From Paenibacillus sp. FSL R5-0517 (GTDB taxonomy: Bacteria; Bacillota; Bacilli; Paenibacillales; Paenibacillaceae), in NCBI RefSeq assembly GCF_037974355.1, contig NZ_CP150235.1:5952001-6016000 (forward strand): a stretch of DNA of 64,000 nt, written 5' to 3'. This document shows positions 45,677 through 52,896 of this stretch, in pieces. The translations under genes and the position numbers were made by a program. The notes below the pieces were generated by a model. That model made no database searches. It was given only the letters and a program-made list of their open reading frames with translations, and was not told the origin of the DNA. Within the stretch, counting starts at the first letter, position 1, and every line of letters starts with the position of its first letter.

Positions 45677-46153
45677 ATGGGTATTGGTTTATTGATTGTT
45701 GTTGTCACCTTGGTGGGTGGAGCTGTACTTAGTGCGCAGTCCTCGATCAATGGTACGATTAGCCGAAATATCGGTCTGCTGGAGACGGTTTTCTTCACGT
45801 TTGCGTCAGGTACACTGATTCTGGCTGTACTCATTAATTTTTTTGGCAGTGGACATGTACTCGACTTACTTCATGCGCCCAAATTACAGCTTTCTGCGGT
45901 TTTCCTTGGTTTCGGATATTTATTCCTGTCCACATTGGCTGTAAATAAACTGGGCGTGACCCCTGCTAATCTTACGGCGATTGTAGGTCAGATTGTTGCC
46001 GGTTTTATCATCGACGCCCTGGGGCTTTTCGGTGGTGAATTCATTGCATTCTCTTGGCAGCGAGCTGTCTCACTTATCCTGATGCTCGCTGCATTAGCTC
46101 TGATTTTCAGTGAAAAGAATGACCAAGCTCAAGCGGTAACGCTTAGCAAATAA
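45677..46153 (+). CDS. DMT transporter half, YdcZ/DUF606 type (second copy)
   Basis: A 158-residue membrane protein starting at ATG 45677 with AGAGGAGG about 8 nt before it. It follows the same pattern as the first copy (GIGLLIVVVTLVGGAVLSAQSSINGTISRNIG, then FFTFASGTLILAVL and GVTPANLTAIVGQIVAGFIIDALG). The pair are homologous but clearly diverged, which suggests an obligate heterodimer. A long hairpin follows. Confidence 0.82.
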   Translation: MGIGLLIVVVTLVGGAVLSAQSSINGTISRNIGLLETVFFTFASGTLILAVLINFFGSGHVLDLLHAPKLQLSAVFLGFGYLFLSTLAVNKLGVTPANLTAIVGQIVAGFIIDALGLFGGEFIAFSWQRAVSLILMLAALALIFSEKNDQAQAVTLSK

Positions 46154-46234
46154 ATGATCGGTAATTCTCGATATTTGATATCCAGTGACATTTGGATTTC
46201 CCAAACTTTTGGTTGCTCAAACGACATTGTATAG

Positions 46235-46292
46235 ATATAGAAGAAAGAAGAGCATATGATGTCATGGCTCTTCTTTCTTGATGTTTTTTAAG
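46235..46292. terminator. Bidirectional terminator
   Basis: AGAAAGAAGAGC and GCTCTTCTTTCT form the stem, with a TGATGTTTTTTAAG tail on the plus strand. It lies between the transporter pair and the convergent VOC gene. Confidence 0.75.
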
Positions 46293-46736
46293 TTAAAAAT
46301 CATGTACCGTCACACATAGCTGAATCGCAATGCCAAACGGGTCCCGTACAATGCCATAACCTGGGCTAAATTCATTTTGCTCATAAGGTACCAGTACCTT
46401 CACGCCCTCATGTTGCATCAGAGAATGATACAGTTGATCAATCGTATGTTTATCCTTGGATTGGATACATAATGAAGTGTTGTTCCCTAGCTGCCATGCT
46501 CTCTCCGTGTCCATTGCTTCTTCCGCAATCATGACTTTGTTAACCCCAATCTCAAGTACCGAGTGTGTAATATACTCATCTTGACCGGCAGGGTACTCGA
46601 AGCCCGGGTTCATCTCCTTCATCTCTTGATAACTTTTTTTGAATATGACTTTAGCGCCCAGAAACTCCTCATAAAAAGCAATGGCTGCCGCCGCATCCCC
46701 GTTCATCGACAAAAATGGTACCACTTCAAAGTTCAT
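46293..46736 (-). CDS. VOC-family (PhnB/glyoxalase-like) protein
   Basis: A 147-residue soluble protein starting at ATG 46736 behind AAGGAGG. It has the two beta-alpha-beta modules of the vicinal oxygen chelate fold (FLSMNGDAAAAIAFYEEFLGAKVIFKK at the N-terminus; PGYGIVRDPFGIAIQLCV at the C-terminus). PhnB-like members are dimers with a weak or absent metal site and have unknown roles or give resistance to small toxins. The neighbouring gene on the other strand is a WYL regulator, 87 bp away. Confidence 0.85.
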   Translation of the reverse strand: MNFEVVPFLSMNGDAAAAIAFYEEFLGAKVIFKKSYQEMKEMNPGFEYPAGQDEYITHSVLEIGVNKVMIAEEAMDTERAWQLGNNTSLCIQSKDKHTIDQLYHSLMQHEGVKVLVPYEQNEFSPGYGIVRDPFGIAIQLCVTVHDF

Positions 46737-46823
46737 GTTATTGCCTCCTTGTTCCTATTGAATTACACTTATCACTATAACAACGAAAGGTGCCATACCA
46801 TGGCACCATTAAGAGGGTTAGAT

Positions 46824-47855
46824 ATGAAAAAATCAGAACGCATGAACCAGATGCTGCGCTATATTAATCAAAAACAACAGTTCACCCTGCAAGATCTTAT
46901 GCAGGAGTTTCAGATTTCCAAACGAACCGCGATTAGAGATATCGCTTCATTGGAAGAGTTGGGTGCGCCCATCTATGTCGAATATGGACGCTACGGCGGA
47001 TATCGACTGCTGCAACAGATGCAGCTGCCTCCCATTTCGTTCAATACGGGTGAGCTTCATGCCCTTTATTTTGCGATGCAGGCCCTCCGAAGCTTCTCCA
47101 GCTTACCCTTTGAGGTCTCTTTCCGTACCATTCATGAGAAATTTCTGAGCGCGTTATCCGACAAGCAACGACAAAATATTGAGAATATCCAACACCGGGT
47201 TTCCTTCCGACATACGGAGCAGATCCGAGATAGTGCACATTTGGAGTTTCTGTTGATGGCTGCTGTGCAGAATATAGTGATCCAGGTTACTTACGCTAAT
47301 CAGCGGATATCCCCTGGTCATAGGCCATCCCCTGCGAATCTTGCAGAGTCTGAACAATCAGATCCATCATCCCGCACGTCCAACACCAGTATTCGCACCA
47401 TCCAACCCATAGCACTCTATGCGAGGAAAGGCTACTGGTATTGCCAGGCTTATGATCTGCAAAAAGAAGCGTACCGGGTGTTCCGTTGTGACCGGATCAT
47501 ATCAGCCGAAGTGTCCGACATTGAACCTTTGGCTCACGTGATTGAGCTTCATGCACAGGATACCCATTTGTTATGGAAACCATCACCAGATGTTATTCCA
47601 TTTCAATGTCGGATTGACGAAGCCGGGGTTGAACTTTTCCGGCAAGAACATTTTCCCTCCATGCAGATCATACACGTCAACGAATCGGGCAGTGAACAGG
47701 CACACATGCTTCTTGCAGGTTCGTATGAGCCTCATGAACTTAATTTCATAGTGAGATACCTCGCAGGATTCGGTAAATCCATTCGAATTATGGAACCCGA
47801 CACGTTAAAGGAATCATTGCGACATTATTATATGGACTTGTTAGATCATGTATAA
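46824..47855 (+). CDS. WYL-domain transcriptional regulator (YafY-like)
   Basis: A 343-residue regulator starting at ATG 46824 (MKKSERMNQML) behind AGAGGG; an in-frame ATG at 46800 lacks spacing for its own site. The N-terminal HTH is FTLQDLMQEFQISKRTAIRDIASLEELGAPI, followed by YGRYGGYRLL. The WYL domain is at about 165-250, with YWYCQAYDLQKEAYRVFRCDRI, and a C-terminal WCX-like extension follows. It is divergent from the VOC gene at 46293-46736 and is its likely regulator. Confidence 0.85.
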   Translation: MKKSERMNQMLRYINQKQQFTLQDLMQEFQISKRTAIRDIASLEELGAPIYVEYGRYGGYRLLQQMQLPPISFNTGELHALYFAMQALRSFSSLPFEVSFRTIHEKFLSALSDKQRQNIENIQHRVSFRHTEQIRDSAHLEFLLMAAVQNIVIQVTYANQRISPGHRPSPANLAESEQSDPSSRTSNTSIRTIQPIALYARKGYWYCQAYDLQKEAYRVFRCDRIISAEVSDIEPLAHVIELHAQDTHLLWKPSPDVIPFQCRIDEAGVELFRQEHFPSMQIIHVNESGSEQAHMLLAGSYEPHELNFIVRYLAGFGKSIRIMEPDTLKESLRHYYMDLLDHV

Positions 47856-47893
47856 AGACTATATTTCTACACCCATTTTACTTCACATGACTT

Positions 47894-49078
47894 TTAGCTC
47901 CGCTTCTGGCCAACAACTTCCGTGCTCTTCTTATTGCCAATAGCTATTTGCACGATGATCTGCAGTACAATGATGATAGCCAAACCATAGAATGCTTGCA
48001 CCAAGCTGCCTGTCAGGTCGTGAAGCAAACCAATTGCCAGCGGCCCAAGTGCGCCAAGAATATAACCACCAGATTGCGTCATGGCAGACCAGCTGCTGGC
48101 TTCCTGAGCATTGCTTGTCTCATCAATCGGCAGCATCAGTGCAATCGGGAATAACCCACCTGCACCAATCCCAAGCGGGATCGCCGCGAGCCACGGACTG
48201 ACAGAGAGATTCAGCATCAGGACCCCTATCAATTCCAACAACGCACATCCAACAAGCCAGAACACACGTCTTTGGTATCGGTGTACAAGCATGGGAATGA
48301 ATAACGTTGAGGGCAGTGATATTAACGTAAATAACGTTTGGACGTTGCCAGCAGTCTCTTGGCTATATCCCAGACCCTGAATCGCTGGTGCAAGCCAAGC
48401 GGTTAATGAATAGAAGATCGCTGCCATCAGTCCGAAGAATAAGGTCAGCACCCATGCACGCTTGTTCTTCATTGGTAGTGGCGCATGAATGACAGACGGA
48501 GTTTGTCCGGATTGTCGATCTTTACGCGCAGACCAGGCTAACTTTAACCAGATCGGCAATGCAATGACTGCAAGTAATGTCCATGTGGCCAAAGACCCTC
48601 TCCAAGACCCACCCAGCATATGCTGAAGCGGAACGGATAATCCTACACTAATGCTGGCCCCCATCACCATCGCAGTAGAGTAGATGCCGACCATGGCTGC
48701 TACTCGGTTAGGAAAATATTGCTTAATGAAGCTGGACAACAGCGGCCCTGCCAATGCAATCCCTACACCGGACAAAAAAGAAGTAAACATCATCAACGGA
48801 GTTGCACCCACGAACAATCGTAATCCTGTACCTATCCCAATAAAAATTAAAGCCAGTACAATAGCACCCTCGTTCCCCCACCTTCGACTTAATCTTACGG
48901 AGAACGGAGCGAATATGCCCATACATAATACCGGTAGTGTTGTTAACAGACTGGCCGTCATGCCACTCAAACCCAGATCATTCTGTATGGTACTCATCAG
49001 AGGAGATATGGAAGTAATCGGTGGTCTTAAGTTTAGTGAAGCCAGAATCAGTGCCAATACAATATAAAGTAGTTTCAT
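47894..49078 (-). CDS. MFS transporter, CynX/NimT-like
   Basis: A 394-residue, 12-helix transporter starting at ATG 49078 behind GAGGTGAT. Features of the CynX/NimT group are the opening LASLNLRPPITSISPLMSTIQNDLGLS, the cytoplasmic loop RLSRRWGNEG, and the region PIALMLPIDETSNAQEASSWSAMTQSGGYILGALGPLAIG. It probably exports or imports a small anionic or nitro compound. It is divergent from a LysR-type regulator (170-bp gap), which should regulate it. Confidence 0.88.
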   Translation of the reverse strand: MKLLYIVLALILASLNLRPPITSISPLMSTIQNDLGLSGMTASLLTTLPVLCMGIFAPFSVRLSRRWGNEGAIVLALIFIGIGTGLRLFVGATPLMMFTSFLSGVGIALAGPLLSSFIKQYFPNRVAAMVGIYSTAMVMGASISVGLSVPLQHMLGGSWRGSLATWTLLAVIALPIWLKLAWSARKDRQSGQTPSVIHAPLPMKNKRAWVLTLFFGLMAAIFYSLTAWLAPAIQGLGYSQETAGNVQTLFTLISLPSTLFIPMLVHRYQRRVFWLVGCALLELIGVLMLNLSVSPWLAAIPLGIGAGGLFPIALMLPIDETSNAQEASSWSAMTQSGGYILGALGPLAIGLLHDLTGSLVQAFYGLAIIIVLQIIVQIAIGNKKSTEVVGQKRS

Positions 49079-49126
49079 TATGAATCACCTCATGGTAGTA
49101 ATATCTTTGCCCTTATCCAAGATCCA

Positions 49127-49218
49127 AATCATTAATGACATGATCTTCGAGTGGTATAGGATTAAGTATAGAATCATTAGAATGATTGAACAATACTATT
49201 ATTTCTATTAAAATGATT
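49127..49218. promoter_or_regulatory. Candidate LysR operator cluster
   Basis: AATCATT-AG-AATGATT is a perfect interrupted inverted repeat at 49172-49187. Single half-sites occur at 49127-49133 (AATCATT) and 49212-49218 (AATGATT). All lie in the divergent MFS/LysR control region, where a LysR dimer pair would be expected to bind. Confidence 0.55.
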
Positions 49219-49248
49219 ACTAAAACCAATGATACGAGGTGATTCCCC

Positions 49249-50127
49249 ATCGAAATTCGTCAGATGGAAAACTTTATTACCGTGTGCGAGGAGCTTCACT
49301 TTACTCGGGCGGCTGAGAAACTTGGTATATCTCAACCTACGTTGAGTCAACAAATACGTGGGTTGGAGGATGAACTTGGTGTTCCTTTGTTTGACCGTGT
49401 CGGCAAAAAAATTGTGATGACCCAGGCAGGTACCCTATTTCTGGAGCACTGTGTACAGATGATTCGGCATTTACAGAATACCCAGGATGCGCTAGCAGAA
49501 TTCCGCAATGATCAGCGGGGACGATTGGTTATCGGTGTTCTTCCATCCGATTTGGATTACCGTATCACTCCATTGCTCGTTGATTTTCATGCCCGGTTCC
49601 CCAAGGTGCAATTGAAGGTTATTTCTTCGATCTATGTCGTGAATCAAGTGTTGGAGAATGAAGTCGACATCGGTATAGAGATCACATCTGCCCCTGATGA
49701 TCGGCTTGTACGCATTCCTTTGTGCAGTGAAGAATATGTACTTGTCGTTTCCGAGAATCACGATTGGGCTGACCGCAGCACGATTAAAATTCAGGAGTTA
49801 CGTGATATTCAAACGGTGATGTTCCCCGAAGGATTTACCGGCAGGGAATTAGTCGATGACTATTGTCGTAAATATGGTTTTAGCCTTAATACCATCATGG
49901 AGACCAGTTCGGCAACCTCCATCATTAGTCTGGTCAAAGCCAACGTTGGAGGAACACTGCTGCCTTATCCTCTGATCCAAGCCATGAATGAATCCACGCT
50001 AAGATGCATTCGAATTACAGATGATCCACCATACCGACACTTTGAGATCATCCATCGGTCCGACCGTTACCTGACGCAATCGGCTAAGGCATTTATTGAG
50101 AAAACGATCGAGTATTTCAATCAATGA
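49249..50127 (+). CDS. LysR-family transcriptional regulator with probable AUC start
   Basis: A 292-residue regulator if started at ATC 49249. Its N-terminus is then xEIRQMENFITVCEELHF, matching the normal LysR opening MEIRQLxxF. GAGGTGAT (49236-49243) sits 5 nt upstream, and the frame has a TGA at 49240-49242, so no other in-frame start lies between them. The ATG at 49264 has no ribosome binding site. The DNA-binding domain is FTRAAEKLGISQPTLSQQIRGLEDELG and the effector domain continues from about residue 90. It overlaps nothing, and its target is probably the divergent MFS gene. The start codon is the odd point; an ATG mutated to ATC or a sequencing error would explain it too. Confidence 0.82.
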   Translation: MEIRQMENFITVCEELHFTRAAEKLGISQPTLSQQIRGLEDELGVPLFDRVGKKIVMTQAGTLFLEHCVQMIRHLQNTQDALAEFRNDQRGRLVIGVLPSDLDYRITPLLVDFHARFPKVQLKVISSIYVVNQVLENEVDIGIEITSAPDDRLVRIPLCSEEYVLVVSENHDWADRSTIKIQELRDIQTVMFPEGFTGRELVDDYCRKYGFSLNTIMETSSATSIISLVKANVGGTLLPYPLIQAMNESTLRCIRITDDPPYRHFEIIHRSDRYLTQSAKAFIEKTIEYFNQ

Positions 50128-50152
50128 TGAATTTAGAAGGAGAGGTATTGAA

Positions 50153-50827
50153 TTGAAAATAAGAGAAGTTAGTTTGTTGACACATCAGATCGAGGCCATG
50201 AGAGAGTTTTACGGTAGACTACTGGAGTTGGAGCTTGTGGAGGATGATACAACATTCGTTTCATTCCGTGCAGGAGACTCGGTCCTTGCATTCAAGAAGG
50301 CACCGGAGGAAGAGAATCCATACTATCATATAGCGTTTACGATTCCAACGAATACACTCGCTGATGCAAAAAAGTGGGCCCAAAACCGTAACATTCCGTT
50401 GCTTTCCAAGGATGGACAAGATCAATTTTATTTCCCCTACTGGGATGCAACAGCCTTCTATTTCTATGACCCAAGCGGCAACTTGATGGAATTCATCGCT
50501 CACCACTCACTCGATAATGCAGTCGATGAAGCTTTCGAAGCGAAGCATCTGATATGTATTAGTGAAATCGGTCTGCCTGTGGATGATGTTCCTGAGACGA
50601 TGAGCACATTGAATGAGCATTATCACCTTAATCCCTTTGCGGGAGATGGGAAGAAATTCTCCCCCACGGGTGATGCAGAAGGTATGTTTATTGTGATTGA
50701 TAAAAAGATGCCCTGGTTCCCAGACGGGCGGATGCCCGGTGTATTTGCCACTGAGGTGAAGGTGGAAGCTGGCAAGCCCGGTAATCTACATTTACAAAAG
50801 GGTCGGTACTCTATTGTTTCAATATGA
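50153..50827 (+). CDS. VOC-family (glyoxalase/dioxygenase-like) protein
   Basis: A 224-residue soluble protein starting at TTG 50153 behind AAGGAGAGG; the frame runs upstream into the LysR gene without another site. The first VOC module has LLTHQIEAMREFYGRLLELEL and DPSGNLMEFIAHH, and a second, shorter module follows (SEIGLPVDDVPETMSTLNEHYHLNP). Metal-type residues His and Glu in LLTHQ and LMEFI suggest a ring-cleavage or glyoxalase-like activity. It follows the LysR gene by 25 bp and is probably in its transcript. Confidence 0.82.
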   Translation: MKIREVSLLTHQIEAMREFYGRLLELELVEDDTTFVSFRAGDSVLAFKKAPEEENPYYHIAFTIPTNTLADAKKWAQNRNIPLLSKDGQDQFYFPYWDATAFYFYDPSGNLMEFIAHHSLDNAVDEAFEAKHLICISEIGLPVDDVPETMSTLNEHYHLNPFAGDGKKFSPTGDAEGMFIVIDKKMPWFPDGRMPGVFATEVKVEAGKPGNLHLQKGRYSIVSI

Positions 50828-50870
50828 TGTAAAAATATACTGACTGAGAAGCTCAAGAGGTACGTCCCGC

Positions 50871-51236
50871 TCAGTACTTACCAAATCCATCCTCACACGT
50901 GATATCCGATTCAAGAAGCTCGTACAGAGTTTGTTTGGAATTCTCTAATTTTTTTTGCACCTCTTCAATTTCTGATATTCTCGCTTGGATGATGCTTGCC
51001 TGATCTTTACTTGAAAACCCATTTTTAGAGATCATCGATTGGATCTCATGAATCGTAAAGCCTACAGCCACACATTGTTTCACCACATCCAGATGCTGAA
51101 TAATGCTCTGCGCATATTTCCGATAGTTATTTTGATCTCTAAGCACATGTTCATCCGTGATAATACCTATTTTCTCATAGTACCGAATCGTGGAAATCGG
51201 AAGGTTTACACTGTTCGCTACTTCACTAATCTTCAT
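50871..51236 (-). CDS. MerR-family transcriptional regulator
   Basis: A 121-residue regulator starting at ATG 51236; the region before it is AT- and T-rich with only a weak ribosome binding site. The winged HTH is MKISEVANSVNLPISTIRYYEKIGII, then a dimerisation coiled coil (IIQARISEIEEVQKKLENSKQTLYELL). One cysteine lies near the C-terminus (ITCEDGFG). It is divergent from the nitroreductase gene and probably controls the 19-bp-spacer promoter between them. Confidence 0.87.
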   Translation of the reverse strand: MKISEVANSVNLPISTIRYYEKIGIITDEHVLRDQNNYRKYAQSIIQHLDVVKQCVAVGFTIHEIQSMISKNGFSSKDQASIIQARISEIEEVQKKLENSKQTLYELLESDITCEDGFGKY

Positions 51237-51259
51237 CTAAATCGCCCCGTTTCTTCTTC

Positions 51260-51290
51260 TTGCTATAAAGTATACTTCATAGTTTACAAT
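51260..51290 (+). promoter_or_regulatory. MerR-type promoter of the nitroreductase gene
   Basis: A -35 TTGCTA (51260-51265) and a -10 TACAAT (51285-51290) lie 19 bp apart, the spacing MerR proteins correct by DNA untwisting. The spacer contains the palindrome AAGTATACTT (51268-51277), a likely operator. Confidence 0.6.
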
Positions 51291-51365
51291 CCTCATAGTG
51301 AGACGGATGCAGATATAACCACCGATATCCTAATCTCACCAATATAGATATGAGGAGAGATCGAT

Positions 51366-52016
51366 ATGAATACAATTACCGGCCAATTCAACAAAACCAA
51401 TGATTTTGATACCATCGTCTTGGAGCGCCATTCCGTTAAAGCTTACGACCCTGAAGTGAAAATCAGCCGCGAGGAGATGACCGAAATATTGGCGAAAGCT
51501 TCACGTGCCCCCTCGGCGATTAACATGCAACCGTGGCGTTTTCTTGTCATCGACAGTGCTGAAGGCAAAGAAAAGCTTGCACCACTGGCCTCTTTTAACC
51601 AGACACAGGCACTAACGTCTTCCGCTGTCATTGCCGTATTTTACGACGCTAACAATGTTGAGTACATGGAGGAGATTTTCAGCAAATCGGTGGAACTTGG
51701 ATATATGCCACAAGACATCATGGATATGCAGATGCAGCAGGTACAACCTTATTATGCAAACATAACTCCAGCCGAACTGCGTGATATGAACCTCATTGAC
51801 TCAGGCCTCATATCCATGCAACTCATGCTCGTTGCCCGTGCTCATGGCTATGATACGAATCCTATGGCCGGTTATGATAAAGCCCAGATTGCTGAGGCCT
51901 TCGGTCTGGATAAAGAGCGTTTCCAGCCCGTGATGTTGATCTCCATAGGTAAAGCAGCCAAAGATGGTTATCCTTCCTATCGTCTCCCGGTTGAAACGAT
52001 TACGAGTTGGGCGTAA
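51366..52016 (+). CDS. Nitroreductase-family protein
   Basis: A 216-residue flavoenzyme starting at ATG 51366 behind GAGGAGAGA. Features of the family are FDTIVLERHSVKAYDPEVKISREEMTEIL, APSAINMQPWRFLVID (the FMN-phosphate and flavin-ring loop) and the dimer helix MQLMLVARAHGYDTNPMAGYD. It should use FMN with NAD(P)H to reduce nitro compounds, quinones or enones. The divergent MerR gene and 19-bp-spacer promoter suggest induction by such a compound. Confidence 0.9.
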   Translation: MNTITGQFNKTNDFDTIVLERHSVKAYDPEVKISREEMTEILAKASRAPSAINMQPWRFLVIDSAEGKEKLAPLASFNQTQALTSSAVIAVFYDANNVEYMEEIFSKSVELGYMPQDIMDMQMQQVQPYYANITPAELRDMNLIDSGLISMQLMLVARAHGYDTNPMAGYDKAQIAEAFGLDKERFQPVMLISIGKAAKDGYPSYRLPVETITSWA

Positions 52017-52087
52017 CCCATAGCTTTACACATTCCTTCTTATCTAGACCACTGTTAATATAGAAAACGCGTACTTGTATTTAAATA

Positions 52088-52135
52088 AAAAAGAGGTCCT
52101 ATGACCATATTTTATGTCATTAGGACCTCTTCTAT
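52088..52135. terminator. Bidirectional terminator
   Basis: AAGAGGTCCTA-TGAC and GTCA-TTAGGACCTCTT form a long stem with an AT-rich loop. It has an A-run upstream and TCTATAT downstream, between the nitroreductase gene and the convergent hydrolase gene. Confidence 0.85.
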
Positions 52136-52218
52136 ATGCCTTCAATTTTATGTTAGTGATACAGAGATTTGGTCTTATTTAGAGATTTTATGTGGCGAGT
52201 TTTGTACGATCCGTTGTT

Positions 52219-52734
52219 CTACGATCCACCATCTATCCATTTCAAGAATCTATGGTTCCATATGTTTTCATAAAAAGAAATGGTTTCTTTTCCAGACATC
52301 CATGGATTATCCAAAGTGGAAGTGCCATTCTGTATCATATAGTTGTCGTATCCCAATCCATGAGCATATTTTATTGTAGCATCCATACAGTATTCTGTTT
52401 GGGCGCCACAGAACTCGATACGACTTACAGCTAATTGGTCCAATAGACTTTTCAAATTTGTTTCGTAGAACGAATTCGCATGCATTTTCTGCACAAAAAA
52501 ATCTTGCTCTTGAACATCAAGATCGGCATGTATCGCCCATGGTTCTTCTCCTGGCACTAATGCTTCATCACAGTGTTGAACAAATATAATCGGTTTATGT
52601 ATTTCTCTATACAAAGTAATTCTTCTATTCACTCTATTCAGTAAGTTATTCAAATCATACAAATGATTTCCATCATAACAAACGCCATTTTGTAGATCGA
52701 CCACGATCAACACATCCGCACATGTCTCCATCAT
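52219..52734 (-). CDS. Isochorismatase-family cysteine hydrolase
   Basis: A 171-residue enzyme starting at ATG 52734 behind GAGAGG. The catalytic triad is visible: Asp13 in LIVVDLQNG, Lys83 in FFVQKMHANSF and the nucleophile Cys116 in CGAQTEYCMDAT, with a cis-peptide region before it. Family reactions are hydrolysis of isochorismate, nicotinamide or other amides. Size and sequence do not separate these. It appears monocistronic. Confidence 0.88.
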   Translation of the reverse strand: MMETCADVLIVVDLQNGVCYDGNHLYDLNNLLNRVNRRITLYREIHKPIIFVQHCDEALVPGEEPWAIHADLDVQEQDFFVQKMHANSFYETNLKSLLDQLAVSRIEFCGAQTEYCMDATIKYAHGLGYDNYMIQNGTSTLDNPWMSGKETISFYENIWNHRFLKWIDGGS

Positions 52735-52817
52735 TTTAACCTCTCTTCGTTTGCAATATGTTCATTCAACTTAGATCTATTGATGATGAAAATTCCTATA
52801 ATCAGTATACTGAATAA

Positions 52818-52857
52818 CAAAAAAAGATGATATGACCAGGTCATATCATCTTTTTAA
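52818..52857 (-). terminator. Terminator at the end of the sigW-to-glmS cluster
   Basis: GATGATATGACC (52826-52837) and GGTCATATCATC form a long perfect stem with a tiny loop. The minus strand continues with TTTTTTT. It lies 40 bp past the glmS stop. Confidence 0.9.
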
Positions 52858-52896
52858 ATACCTATTTACTTTTAAAAAATAAATTCAGAATCAACC

